Assembly: GCA_016704445.1 (NCBI GenBank)
Contig: JADJAE010000011.1
Location: forward strand, 62,001 to 126,000
Length of the DNA: 64,000 nucleotides
Origin: Deltaproteobacteria bacterium
GTDB taxonomy: Bacteria; Myxococcota_A; Polyangia; Polyangiales; Ga0077539
Reading direction: 5' to 3'
The notes beneath the pieces are model-generated. The model made no database searches, was not told where the DNA came from, and saw only the letters and a list, made by a program, of their open reading frames with translations. Below are positions 20,092 through 29,303 of this stretch, in pieces. A program made the translations under genes and the position numbers. Every line of letters begins with the position of its first letter. The first letter of the stretch is position 1.

Positions 20092-21444
20092 ATGGAGACG
20101 ATCGTCCGAATCGACACACTTCGCGACCACGTTGGCGAGACCGTGACCATCCGCGGATGGCTGTACAACAAGCGCTCCAGCAAGAAGCTGGTGTTCCTGG
20201 AGGTGCGCGATGGCAGCGGCATCGTGCAGGCGATCGCGTCGCGCTCCGACATCGGCGACGAGCTCTTCGCGGTCGCCGATCACATGGCCCAGGAGACCTC
20301 CCTCAGCGTCATCGGCGAGGTGCGCGCGCACCCCAAGCAGGAGGGGGTGTTCGAGCTCGCGGTGAAGTCGCTCTCGGTCATCGGCGCGGTGATCGGCGAG
20401 TACCCGATCTCCCCGAAGGACCACGGCACCGACTTCCTCATGGACCACCGCCACCTCTGGCTGCGCTCGCGCCGTCAGAACGCGATCCTCAAGGTGCGCC
20501 ACGAGATCGTGAAGAGCATCCGGGACTATTTCGACAACCACGGCTTCACCCTGGTCGACGCGCCGATCTTCACGCCCAACGCGTGCGAGGGCACCAGCAC
20601 GCTGTTCGAGACCGACTACCACGGAGACAAGGCCTACCTGACCCAGTCGGGACAGCTCTACTCCGAGGCCGCGGCCATGTCCCTCGGCAAGGTGTACTGC
20701 TTCGGTCCGACCTTCCGCGCGGAGAAGTCCAAGACGCGCCGCCACCTTGCGGAATTCTGGATGGTCGAGCCCGAGGTCGCCTTCATGGACCTCGACGGCG
20801 ACATGGCCCTCGCGGAAGACTTCCTCGTCTACGTGGTGGGCCGGGTGCTGGAGAACCGCAAGGAGGAGCTGAAGATCCTCGAGCGCGACACGAAGCTGCT
20901 CGAGCGCGTGCAGGGGCCCTTCCCCCGTATCCGTTATGAGGAGGCCATCAAGGTCCTTCAGGACGCCTACGACCTGCGGAAGTCCAGCGGAACGCTGGTG
21001 GTGCAGTCCGACGGAGCGGTCGAGCGTCGTCCCGAGTTCGGTGATGACTTCGGAGCCGACGAGGAGACGGTGATCTCATCGGCCTACGATCGGCCCGTCA
21101 TCGTTCATCGATATCCGGCCTCGCTCAAGGCCTTCTATTTCAAGCGCGACCCGGAAGACTCAAGGCTGGCGCTCGGGATGGACGTGCTCGCCCCCGAAGG
21201 CTACGGCGAGATCATCGGCGGCGGGCAGAGAGAAGATCTGCTGGAGAACCTGGAGAAGGGCATCGCGGACCACAACCTCCCTCGCGAGGCCTTCGAGTGG
21301 TACCTCGACCTGCGGCGCTACGGGAGCGTCCCCCACGCGGGCTTCGGGCTCGGCGTGGAGCGCACCGTCGCCTGGACCTGCGGCCTGGGCCACGTAAGGG
21401 AGACGATCCCCTTCCCGCGGATGCTCAACCGGCTCGGTCCCTGA
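20092..21444 (+). CDS. asnS: Asparagine--tRNA ligase
   Basis: A 450-residue class IIb synthetase, which charges tRNA-Asn. The N-terminal OB fold (about 1-105) has VTIRGWLYNKRSSKK. The catalytic core has motif 2 (GPTFRAEKSKTRRHLAEFW), and motif 3 reads GFGLGVERTVAW. The segment TPNACEGTSTLFE supports Asn rather than Asp specificity. The ATG at 20092 is used because the OB fold begins right after it. The 3' end overlaps the convergent lipase gene by 20 bases. Confidence 0.95.
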   Translation: METIVRIDTLRDHVGETVTIRGWLYNKRSSKKLVFLEVRDGSGIVQAIASRSDIGDELFAVADHMAQETSLSVIGEVRAHPKQEGVFELAVKSLSVIGAVIGEYPISPKDHGTDFLMDHRHLWLRSRRQNAILKVRHEIVKSIRDYFDNHGFTLVDAPIFTPNACEGTSTLFETDYHGDKAYLTQSGQLYSEAAAMSLGKVYCFGPTFRAEKSKTRRHLAEFWMVEPEVAFMDLDGDMALAEDFLVYVVGRVLENRKEELKILERDTKLLERVQGPFPRIRYEEAIKVLQDAYDLRKSSGTLVVQSDGAVERRPEFGDDFGADEETVISSAYDRPVIVHRYPASLKAFYFKRDPEDSRLALGMDVLAPEGYGEIIGGGQREDLLENLEKGIADHNLPREAFEWYLDLRRYGSVPHAGFGLGVERTVAWTCGLGHVRETIPFPRMLNRLGP

Positions 21445-22194
21445 CCGTCCCGTCCGGGCCCACGACGAACTCCCCTGACGAGCGCCCCCCATCCAAGGGG
21501 GCCTCGGTCACCGACCGGATCGCATCCCTCACCGCGCTCCACGCGAGCGGATCATACAAGACCCCGTGATGGCCCACGCCCGGGACCCTCACCAGGCGCG
21601 AGCCCGAGAGCGAGGCGCTCGAGGCCTCGACCAGCACGTCCTGCTCGGCGATGACCGACGTGACCGCAGTGCGCTTCAGTCGATGGAGGTGGCGGCCAGC
21701 GAGGCGATGGCAACGCTCCCTGGCGAGAGTTCCTGGGCGAGCCGCCACGGCCACGGGCGCGCGAGGGAGGTGCCGTGGTGGGGCGTGCCCATGGTGACCA
21801 GCGCGTCGACGTGCAGCCCCAGGTGCTGCACCGCGTGGCGCACGATCAGCCCGCCGAGCGAGTGCGCGACTACGATCACGGGCCCGGGAACCCGCGCGTC
21901 GGCGATCACCGAACAGAGCCGCTTCGCGTGTCGCTCGATGGTGCCGACTGGCGTGTAGTCGAAGTTCACCTGGCGGGGGGCCAGTCCCTCCCTCGCCAGC
22001 GCAAAGGCCATGGGGCGGAAGACACCAGATGAGGCAAAGATCCCGTGTACGAAGACCACGAGGTGGCGCGCGTCGCCGTGTTGCTTGAGGGTCGGCGAGG
22101 GCTGCGGGATGAGCCATCCCTGGCGGGCTACCGCGGCCACCTCGCGGAGTACCTCGACTTCCTTCTGCCATCGTCGACGGCGCTTCATCACCAT
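21425..22194 (-). CDS. Alpha/beta-hydrolase lipase-like protein (one-base frameshift)
   Basis: An alpha/beta hydrolase of about 256 residues when joined. The first part has the oxyanion motif VVFVHGIFASSG, the nucleophile elbow VVAHSLGGL (Ser) and TMGTPHHGT, typical of PGAP1/triacylglycerol-lipase-like enzymes. It stops at AATSID (21676). One frame over, the sequence goes on LKRTAVTSVIAEQDVLV, with the expected acidic residue, and the catalytic His region GVGHHGVLYDP. Restoring one base near 21679 (GACCTG instead of GACTG) joins them. Start ATGs at 22194 and 22188 are equally possible. It is convergent with asnS. Confidence 0.75.
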
Positions 22195-22272
22195 CACGGT
22201 TAGCATGCGGGGTGCCGTCAACGAAATAGACAGCGTTGTGCGAAGCCCGGGTGGCATGCGGTGCAGTTGCCG

Positions 22273-23307
22273 CTATGTGCCCTCATCCTCCTCGGCATTG
22301 GAGGCGATCACCCATCGCTCGAGCGTCTGTCGAGCGCGGCCCGAGTCGATGGCGTTGGCCGCGAGCGTGGCGGCCTCGCGCAGGTCGGAGGTCACCTCGG
22401 CGACCACGAGGCCCGCGGCGGCGTTGAGCAGCACCGCGGTGCGCCGCGCTCCAGGCTCTCCATCGAGCACGCTGCGCACGATGCGCGCGTTGGTGATGGG
22501 GTCACCTCCCGCGAGCGCGTCGCTCGAGACCGGATCGAGCCCGAAGTCATTGGGGGTGACGGTGCTCTCGATGAGAACACCCTGACGGACGCTCACCACC
22601 TGGGTCGGCCCGGAGGGGCTCACCTCGTCCATGCCGCCGGCGCCGTGGAGCACCCAGGCCCTGCGCGCTCCCAGCCGGGAGAGCACCTCGGCCATCTTGC
22701 GGAGGTAGTTGGGAGAGTGCACCCCGAGGAGCTGGTGCGTCGCGCCCGCGGGGTTGGCCAGCGGACCGATGAGGTCGAAGATGGTGCGAAACCCGAGCTC
22801 CTGCCGCACGACGCCCGCGTTGGCCAGCGCGACGTGAAAGCTCGGCGCGTAGAGGAAGGTGATCCCCACCTCGCGCAGCGACCGGCGGACCACCGAGCGC
22901 GGGGCATCGATGCGCACCCCGAGCGCCTCGACGACGTCGGCGCTGCCGGTGCGCGAGGTGACCGCGCGGAGGCCGTGCTTGGCCACGGCGACCCCGCACG
23001 AGGCCACCACGATGGCCGCGACGGTGCTGACGTTGAAGGTCGACGCAGGACCGCCGCCGGTGCCGCAGGTGTCGAGCAGGATGCCGGGCAGCCCCTCGAT
23101 GGGCTCGCAGCGGCGACGCAGGGCGCGCGCTGCCGCCCTGATCTCCGTGACGGTCTCGCCCTTCATGCGTAGCGCGGTCGCGAGCGCCGCGATCTGTGCC
23201 GCGGAGGCCTCGCCGGAGAGCACCTCCTCGATCGCCTCGGTCGCCTCGTCTTCGTCGAGGTCGCGACCGCTGATGAGCGCTCGAAGCGCGCCGTGGATCA
23301 TCGCCAC
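22273..23307 (-). CDS. trpD: Anthranilate phosphoribosyltransferase
   Basis: A 344-residue enzyme of full length for TrpD, which joins anthranilate to PRPP in tryptophan synthesis. The PRPP loop reads DTCGTGGGPASTFNVST. The conserved KHGNR motif is KHGLR here, followed by TSRTGSADVVEALG; the magnesium-binding DE-type region is near GGMDEVSP. The Asn-to-Leu change in KHGNR is unusual. No other trp gene is adjacent, so it is an isolated gene. Translation may begin at the GTG at 23307 or the ATG at 23301. Confidence 0.9.
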   Translation of the reverse strand: MAMIHGALRALISGRDLDEDEATEAIEEVLSGEASAAQIAALATALRMKGETVTEIRAAARALRRRCEPIEGLPGILLDTCGTGGGPASTFNVSTVAAIVVASCGVAVAKHGLRAVTSRTGSADVVEALGVRIDAPRSVVRRSLREVGITFLYAPSFHVALANAGVVRQELGFRTIFDLIGPLANPAGATHQLLGVHSPNYLRKMAEVLSRLGARRAWVLHGAGGMDEVSPSGPTQVVSVRQGVLIESTVTPNDFGLDPVSSDALAGGDPITNARIVRSVLDGEPGARRTAVLLNAAAGLVVAEVTSDLREAATLAANAIDSGRARQTLERWVIASNAEEDEGT

Positions 23308-23452
23308 ACGCTACCACCAACGCGCGGGTCGGAGCGCGGCGTTCACGCGCCCGCGGTGAAGTCGTCTTGACAGTCCGAGAAGCGCGACGATAGCGTCCGG
23401 GCCGCGAAAACGGCGCGAGGTCGTGACCGCCGCGAAGGAGCAGTGATCCCCG

Positions 23453-24739
23453 ATGGCCGACGAGAAGAAGAAGCCTGACCTGAAGGCTCGATTGAACCGC
23501 ACCGCGGTGGGCAATCCCCCCGGAGCGGGCGCCGCCCCCGATTTTGGAGGCGCGGGCGCTGGTACGCCTTCGGCGGGGCTCGAGCCGGTGGGCGAGCCGG
23601 TCATCGCGTCGTCGGGTTCAGACATCGCGGTCCCTGAGTTCATCAAGCAGCAGATGGCCGAGAAGGCCGCCGCCGAGGCGCGTGCCGCCGAGGAGGCCAG
23701 GCAGGCCGCCGAGCGCTCGTCGAGGGCAGCGGCCGATCGGGCGGCGCAGGAGCGGGCGCGGGCGATGGCCGCCGATCCGTTCTCCTCGTCGTCGGTCGCC
23801 GAGGCTCCGCAGGAGATCCGGCTGGTCTTCGACGACAAGGCCGTGAGCGACGCCGAGGTCGGGCGGAAGAACACCGGGGCGATCGTCGGCCTCCTGGTCG
23901 TGGGCGCCGTGGCGCTCGCGGGCGGCTACCTGATGGGCGGGTTCATGGAGACCCGCAGTCAGGGCGCGCGCACCGTGGAGGCCATCAGCGAGATCCGCCG
24001 CAGCGTCGACACCGCTGGGGCGGTCATCGCGACCATGAAGAACAAGGTCGACCACGCGGCCACCGCCGCTGGCATTCCCGCGCAGGGCGAGGAGCCCGCC
24101 GCAGGGCAGCCGGCCGCCGCACCCGCGGCTGCGACCGTCGATGAAGAACTCCTCACCTGGTTCGCGGCCCAGCCGCCCGATCCCCCGCTGATGCCGGACG
24201 TCTACGCGGGCCGCGTCGGTCGCCTTCGGCCCGACCTCGTCCAGAAGCTGATGAAGGTCCAGTTCGAGCTGGCCCAGGCCTGGGGCGACCTTCGTCGTCA
24301 CACCAGCACCTCGCAGCCGAACCTGCGACTCATCCAGACCTCGATGCAGGATCTCCAGCGCGTGCGCGGCGAGTACCAGCGCCTCGGGGTGGTGTTCGCG
24401 GCCGGTCCTGAGAACGGGCCCCGGCTCATCAGCACGCTGGTCTCCCTGGGCCCGGCCGACCCCTCGGGCGCGGTGCCCATCACCCCGGCGCTGCCCGGCA
24501 CCCCCCCGACCCGTCAACTCTACTCGGGCGGCGACCTTGCGGCTCCGGCTGCGATCAACACCGTCGCGATCCCCGTGTCGGTCAGCGGCGGCCTCGGCGC
24601 CGTGGCGATGGGCGGCCTGACCCGCCCGTGGTCGGAGTACGTCGCTCGGGTGCGCAACCTCCGCACGCTCATCGACACCCTCGCCCAGGATCATCGCCAG
24701 CTCGCCGACGCGCTCAGCCACGCTGGCGGCTCCCACTGA
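23453..24739 (+). CDS. Single-pass membrane protein with a long Ala/Glu-rich cytoplasmic part
   Basis: A 428-residue protein of unrecognised family. Residues 1-140 are charged and low in complexity, with a probable helix of Ala/Glu/Arg (about 65-105). A transmembrane segment lies at about 142-163 (GAIVGLLVVGAVALAGGYLMGG). The outer part is mostly helical, with a Pro/Ala linker (about 205-225) and conserved-looking segments such as PDVYAGRVGRLRPDLVQKL and a final WSEYVARVRNLRTL helix. It ends at a strong bidirectional terminator. Confidence 0.65.
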   Translation: MADEKKKPDLKARLNRTAVGNPPGAGAAPDFGGAGAGTPSAGLEPVGEPVIASSGSDIAVPEFIKQQMAEKAAAEARAAEEARQAAERSSRAAADRAAQERARAMAADPFSSSSVAEAPQEIRLVFDDKAVSDAEVGRKNTGAIVGLLVVGAVALAGGYLMGGFMETRSQGARTVEAISEIRRSVDTAGAVIATMKNKVDHAATAAGIPAQGEEPAAGQPAAAPAAATVDEELLTWFAAQPPDPPLMPDVYAGRVGRLRPDLVQKLMKVQFELAQAWGDLRRHTSTSQPNLRLIQTSMQDLQRVRGEYQRLGVVFAAGPENGPRLISTLVSLGPADPSGAVPITPALPGTPPTRQLYSGGDLAAPAAINTVAIPVSVSGGLGAVAMGGLTRPWSEYVARVRNLRTLIDTLAQDHRQLADALSHAGGSH

Positions 24740-24743
24740 ACCC

Positions 24744-24771
24744 AGCGCCCCCCCCTTTCGAGGGGGGGGCT
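24744..24771. terminator. Bidirectional GC hairpin between convergent genes
   Basis: Eight G-C pairs (C run 24748-24755 with G run 24762-24769) extended by AGC/GCT after one bulged base, loop TTTCGA. It lies between the stops of the membrane protein and the FHA gene. Confidence 0.75.
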
Positions 24772-24772
24772 C

Positions 24773-25706
24773 CTACGGACTCGACGGATCTTCGGTGGCG
24801 CTAGCGGCCACCGGAGCTGCCGTCGTTGCGTGCTCCGCAAGCCGCTCGAGAGCGGCGAGCTGCGGGGCATCCTCCTCCGCGACCGGCGCCTCGCCGGCGT
24901 GGTGGACGGCCAGCAGCCGCTCGAGCGCCTCGGAGAAACCAGCGAGGTCGGTCACCTGCTCGAACCCGGCAATGATCGTGGCGGGGGGGATCTTCTTCGC
25001 CCGACGGTAGGCGTCGAGCACCCAGCACAACCACTGCGAGTCGCGCTTGAGGAGCGCGAGCTTGAGCGCGTACTCGGCGATGCGAGCGAGGTAGGCCGCG
25101 TCGATCTCGCCTCCCGCGATGCGCTCCTCGGCCTCCTCGGCGGCGCGTCGGAGGATGCGGTCGGCCTCGGCGTACTTCCCCTGAGGGAGCGCACGATCCA
25201 TGAAGTCGCCGAACATCTGCGCGATCCACGCGCGGCGGACCGGCACGCTGATGCCCGGAACGGTCTCCTCCTCGCGTACCGCGGTGACCGCGTGCCCGCA
25301 GTGCGGACAGACCAGCGGCCCCTCCGGGAAGGGGGTCTTGCAGCGACCGCAGAGCCGCATCGCGCCGGTGGAGCGCGGCGCGAACTGGGAGGTCTCCATC
25401 CGGAAGAAGACCAGCTCCTGCGCCCCGAGGCGCACCCGGTCTTGATCGGCCAGCACCTGCGAACCGCTCACCGGTCGCCCGTTGATGCGGGAGCCGTTGC
25501 GGCTGCCCAGATCGTGGAAGGTGACTGTCCCGTGCTCGACCACGATGCGCGCGTGCTGCCGCGAAATCAGCGGGTCTTCGATCGTAATGTGACAGTCGGG
25601 GCTGCGGCCGAGAACGGTCTCCCCCGGTGGGGAGGTCATGCTCCTGCAGCAGGAAGCGAAGCCGGAATCTCACCACGGTTCCTGATTCTATTCGGTGCGA
25701 TCTCAT
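24773..25706 (-). CDS. FHA-domain protein with zinc ribbon (one-base frameshift near the start)
   Basis: An FHA (phosphothreonine-binding) domain fills the first 95 residues: GRSPDCHITIEDPLISRQHARI and LGSRNGSRING hold the conserved GR, SRxH and NG residues. A zinc ribbon follows (CGRCKTPFPEGPLVCPHCG), then about 150 helical residues ending in an Ala-rich tail. The first FHA strand, FRLRFLLQEHDLP, lies in another frame upstream. Deleting one base in the GGGG at 25629-25632 joins it to PGETVLGRSP, as in other myxobacterial FHA proteins. The start is then 25706. If the break is real, translation could begin at 25639 but would lack that strand. It probably reads phosphorylation by kinases such as the one at 16453. 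Confidence 0.78.
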
Positions 25707-25748
25707 GGGGTCAACGCGAGAATGCTCATGCTACGCTTACCTCATCGC

Positions 25749-26009
25749 ATGACCGTTGTCTCAATTCCCGAAGGGCAAGGCGCGTTGCTCGCGCTGGTCG
25801 ACTCTGTGCTGGCGCCCCTGGTCGCGAAGGACGGAGGCATCCTCCGGTGGGTGCGCCGCGTCGACGGCGTGGTCGAGGTCTCGCTCTCCGGCGCCTGCCT
25901 GGGCTGCCCGGCGCAGCGGGACACCGCCGACGCCGTGCTGCTTCCTGCGATGCGAGCGGTCGACCCGAGCGTGACCTCGGTTCGGGTCGTCCCGCGATTC
26001 TTACCGTAG
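25749..26009 (+). CDS. NifU-like Fe-S scaffold domain protein
   Basis: An 86-residue protein that is the NifU C-terminal domain alone, which assembles and donates Fe-S clusters. The conserved CxxC is in LSGACLGCPAQRDT. The preceding DGGILRWVRRVDGVVEVSL matches the family core. Translation probably starts at the ATG at 25749. It is divergent from the FHA gene by about 40 bases. Confidence 0.85.
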   Translation: MTVVSIPEGQGALLALVDSVLAPLVAKDGGILRWVRRVDGVVEVSLSGACLGCPAQRDTADAVLLPAMRAVDPSVTSVRVVPRFLP

Positions 26010-26030
26010 CCCGTAAAGACGCGCCGCCGG

Positions 26031-26999
26031 TCAGAAGCCGAGGCCGCCGAGGGGGTCGTCCTCGGGAGGCGGTCGGCCGGCATCGACCGGGGCAGCCGGG
26101 CCTGCGCCCGTCGGCGGCCGCAGCGTCGCGCTCGCCGCCGCGCCCGCGTCGGCGCCCTGCACCCGGCGGATCTTCCCGGTGATGCGGTCGACGATGTCCG
26201 CGTTGGAGTCGCCGGTGGTGTTGCCGGTCTCCGGCACCGCGGCGGAGGCCGCGACGGCGGTGCGCGTCGGCGCCGCGGCGACGTTGCGGCGCAGCGTCGG
26301 GAGCTGGGCCAGCGTCGCGGACTCCTCGTAGATGAGGCAGAAGGCGTTGTAGAAGGTCGTCGCGTCGACGACGTGCAGGCGCGTGGTGTCGTCGCGCCAC
26401 TCCACCGTCCGGAGGCGGGGGCCGTCCATCACCCGCCGACCCGCTCCGAAGATGGTCTCGAGCTGCGTGGCGAAGTCGTCGAGGTTGATGCGCGCGCCCG
26501 CGGTGTTGCGCGCCTGCACCCGCTTCCACAGCCGGTCGTTGATGAAGAAGAAGAACTCGCGGTTGCCGCGGCGGTCTTCGTAGACCAGCATCGACTCGTT
26601 GTTGTTGTGCGTGTACTCCTCGCCGATGAACGAGGTGTCCCAGCGACGGTGCGCCGGGACGCCGTCGAAGGCCACGTAGGTGCGCTCCACCGCGCGAATC
26701 TCCACGTCGCGCTGTTCGACCATGCGGTACTGCTCGACCTGGCCGAGGTTGCGCATCCGAGGCGCGTAGCTCGCTCGGATCATCTGACGGAAGTACTCGA
26801 TCACCTGCTCGTGGTTGATGCCCCAGCGGAGCGTACCCAGCTCCTGCGCGATGCGCGGGGAGACCGGCGGCTCGGCGACCACGGCTGCCGCGGGGGGACG
26901 GCGGGGCCCTCGGGGTGGGCGACGCGGCTGCGACACTCCCGAGAGCGCGACGGCCGACGTGACAAACGACACGAGACCCACTGCCAGAAGCTTTCGCAT
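26031..26999 (-). CDS. Secreted protein of unknown function
   Basis: A 322-residue protein with a signal peptide (residues about 1-22). A basic Pro/Arg stretch comes first, then a globular region (about 50-220) rich in aromatic and charged residues (NHEQVIEYFRQMIR, ESMLVYEDRRGNREFFFF, NDRLWKRVQ). The last 90 residues are Ala/Pro-rich with short GDSNADIVDRITGKIRR homology to nothing I know. It has no cysteine lipobox. AGAGG precedes the start. Convergent with the NifU-like gene, 21 bases away. Confidence 0.65.
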   Translation of the reverse strand: MRKLLAVGLVSFVTSAVALSGVSQPRRPPRGPRRPPAAAVVAEPPVSPRIAQELGTLRWGINHEQVIEYFRQMIRASYAPRMRNLGQVEQYRMVEQRDVEIRAVERTYVAFDGVPAHRRWDTSFIGEEYTHNNNESMLVYEDRRGNREFFFFINDRLWKRVQARNTAGARINLDDFATQLETIFGAGRRVMDGPRLRTVEWRDDTTRLHVVDATTFYNAFCLIYEESATLAQLPTLRRNVAAAPTRTAVAASAAVPETGNTTGDSNADIVDRITGKIRRVQGADAGAAASATLRPPTGAGPAAPVDAGRPPPEDDPLGGLGF

Positions 27000-27177
27000 G
27001 GAACCTCTACTTCCCTTCCGCGGTGCGGCACCATACCTCAACCTGGGCTGGCTACACGCCCGACTCTCATCCGTCTTCGCGTGGCTCCGGACACGACGAC
27101 ACCGCGCGGCGCTCCATTCAGTTGCGCCGAGCGCCGGGCACGGCCACGATGCGCCGCGTCCGCGAAAGGCTGCATCC

Positions 27178-28473
27178 ATGCGCATCGCCCGCCCGCTCCA
27201 CCGCGTCCTCCTCCCGCTCTCCCTCGCCCTGCTGGCGCTGCCCTCGACGGCCTTCGCCGATGACCTCTTCTCGAGCGCGCTGCATCGCTACGGCCTGACC
27301 GTCGCGCTCGCGTCGGCCTTCGTCGTGGAGCTCATGACCGCCGCCACGCCCTGCGTCTACCCGATGATCGCGATCACCGTCTCGGTGTTCGGCGCCCGCC
27401 GGGAGACCCGCGGACGAGCGATGTGGCTCTCCACCGCCTTCGTGCTCGGGCTCGCCGCGCTCTTCGTCCCGCTGGGACTCTTCGCCGGGCTCACCGGCAC
27501 CGTCGCGGGACGCCTCGCTGGCTCGCCGTGGGTGCAGGGCTTCGAGGCGCTGCTGATGTTCGGCATGGCGCTCAACATGTTCGGCCTCTTCGAGATCTCG
27601 CTGCCCTCCGGCCTGCAAGACCGCCTCTCCCTGGTCGGCGGCCTCGGCGCGCGCGGCGCCTTCCTCATCGGCTTCGCGACCGGCCCCATCGCCGCCCCCT
27701 GCGCGACCGCAGGCCTCGTCGGCATACTCGACTACGTATTCCAGCAGCGCGACGTCACCGGCGGCGGCCTCGCCCTCTTCAGCTACTCGCTCGGCCTCGG
27801 GCTGCCGTTCTGGCTCGTCGGCTCGCTCTCCCTCGGCCTCCCGAAGCCGGGCCTCTGGATGGATCGAGTGAAGAGCGTCTTCGGCGTCGTGCTGATGGTG
27901 CTCGCGCTCTACTATCTCCGACACATCATCCCGGCCTTCACGGCGCCTCCGCGGGGCTTCCCCACGAACACCTGGTTCTTCGTGGCGCTGCTGCTCGCCG
28001 GCCTCGGCCTCGGCGCGGTGCACCTCTCGCTGAAGTACGGCACCCCCACCCAGCGCGCGCGCAAGGTGCTGGGCGTGGCGCTGGCCTCCCTCGGCGGCGT
28101 GTGGCTCGTGGCCTACGAGCCCCCGGCGCCCGCCATCGCGTGGATCGAGCCCACCCCCGACATCGCCGCGCTCGCACGGCAGCGGCATCAGCCCGTGCTG
28201 GTCGACTTCGGCGCGACGTGGTGCGCGGCCTGCGAGGAGCTGCTCCGCCACACCTTCTCCGACCCTGCGGTGCGCCAGGAGGCCCGGCGCTTCATCACCA
28301 TCCGCGTCGACGCGACCGAGAGCACCCCCGCCATCGACGCGCTCCAGGCGCGGCATCATGTGCGGGGGCTCCCGACGGTGCTCCTCTTCGACACCCATGG
28401 GCGCGAGGTCGGCCGGGTCTCCGAGTTCGTTCCGGCGGCCCGCATGCTCCAGCTCATGCGGGGCGTGAACTGA
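27178..28473 (+). CDS. Thiol:disulfide interchange protein, DsbD-like (CcdA plus thioredoxin domain)
   Basis: A 431-residue protein with a signal peptide, then about eight transmembrane helices of the CcdA/DsbD type. The two membrane cysteines are C59 (in TPCVYPM) and C175 (in AAPCATAG). A C-terminal periplasmic thioredoxin domain has the active site WCAAC (C349 and C352) and the cis-proline region GLPTV. DsbD passes electrons from cytoplasmic thioredoxin to periplasmic disulfides. The N-terminal DsbD alpha domain is missing, so the membrane part connects directly to the gamma domain. The next gene starts 3 bases after the stop. Confidence 0.9.
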   Translation: MRIARPLHRVLLPLSLALLALPSTAFADDLFSSALHRYGLTVALASAFVVELMTAATPCVYPMIAITVSVFGARRETRGRAMWLSTAFVLGLAALFVPLGLFAGLTGTVAGRLAGSPWVQGFEALLMFGMALNMFGLFEISLPSGLQDRLSLVGGLGARGAFLIGFATGPIAAPCATAGLVGILDYVFQQRDVTGGGLALFSYSLGLGLPFWLVGSLSLGLPKPGLWMDRVKSVFGVVLMVLALYYLRHIIPAFTAPPRGFPTNTWFFVALLLAGLGLGAVHLSLKYGTPTQRARKVLGVALASLGGVWLVAYEPPAPAIAWIEPTPDIAALARQRHQPVLVDFGATWCAACEELLRHTFSDPAVRQEARRFITIRVDATESTPAIDALQARHHVRGLPTVLLFDTHGREVGRVSEFVPAARMLQLMRGVN

Positions 28474-28475
28474 CC

Positions 28476-29303
28476 ATGCGCATCGCCCACGCCCTGCTCG
28501 TCGGGGCCCTCGCCTCTGGCTGCGACGACACCTCACCGCTGCCCTTCGATGGGGGCGGAATCGACGCGGGCGAGTGCGGCGGCCCCCCCGCGGAGATCGA
28601 GCTCGGCACCGGGATCGACAGCTCCCTCCGCAGCTACCGGGCCCTCGCCGACGGCGACCCGGTGTCCCTCATCCCTGGCCCCCAGGGAGGCCAGCACATC
28701 TGGATCGCCCTCCGCGGGCGAGGCTTCGACCCGTCCCTCCCTCGCATCGAGCTGCGCGCCTACCGCCCCTCGGACAACGTCCTCATCGGCCGCCTCCGCA
28801 TCCGGCTGCCCATGCTCACCGCGCCGGAAGACCCGTCGCGCCTCGCGCTCCCCTCGCAGACCCTCATCGTCGACGACCGCTCCTACTGCTCGGTGCTCGG
28901 CGGCGAGGTGCGAATCGAGCTCGACTTCAACGACCTCGCCGGACGCTGTCGCACGCTGCGCCGCACCGTCCGCCTCGTGGACATCGACCCGAGCGCGCCA
29001 GAGGCGATCCGCGAGTCGTGGAGGCGCTGCTGCACCGAGCGTCTGCCTCGCTGCTTTGCGCCCATGGACGCCGCGGTCTCCGAGCGACGCGGTCGCGACC
29101 GACTGAGCGCTCAGCTCCCCGCGAGCGCCCGGTCGATGGCCTCCGCGGAGAAGCCCACCAGCACGTGGCCGCGCACGTCGAGGATCGGGATCGACCCCGT
29201 CGCCACGCCCGCCCGCCGCGCCTTCTCCCGCATCTCCAGCGCCGCCGCGGCGTCCTGCTCGATGTCCTTCTCGATGAAGGCCACGTGTCGGCGGGTGAGG
29301 TAG
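28476..29303 (+). CDS. Lipoprotein of unknown function; open frame overruns the next gene
   Basis: A lipoprotein with lipobox ALASGC (Cys at residue 16). About 190 residues of beta-rich sequence follow (WIALRGRGFDPSLPRIELRAY; EVRIELDFNDLAGRC) and end in a cysteine cluster RRCCTERLPRCF. From about 29105 the frame continues for 65 more residues that lie wholly antisense to the glutaredoxin gene and lack any family character. A TGA in another frame at 29104-29106 is the probable natural end, so a one-base slip near the 3' end is suspected. It is probably co-transcribed with the DsbD-like gene upstream. Confidence 0.6.
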   Translation: MRIAHALLVGALASGCDDTSPLPFDGGGIDAGECGGPPAEIELGTGIDSSLRSYRALADGDPVSLIPGPQGGQHIWIALRGRGFDPSLPRIELRAYRPSDNVLIGRLRIRLPMLTAPEDPSRLALPSQTLIVDDRSYCSVLGGEVRIELDFNDLAGRCRTLRRTVRLVDIDPSAPEAIRESWRRCCTERLPRCFAPMDAAVSERRGRDRLSAQLPASARSMASAEKPTSTWPRTSRIGIDPVATPARRAFSRISSAAAASCSMSFSMKATCRRVR

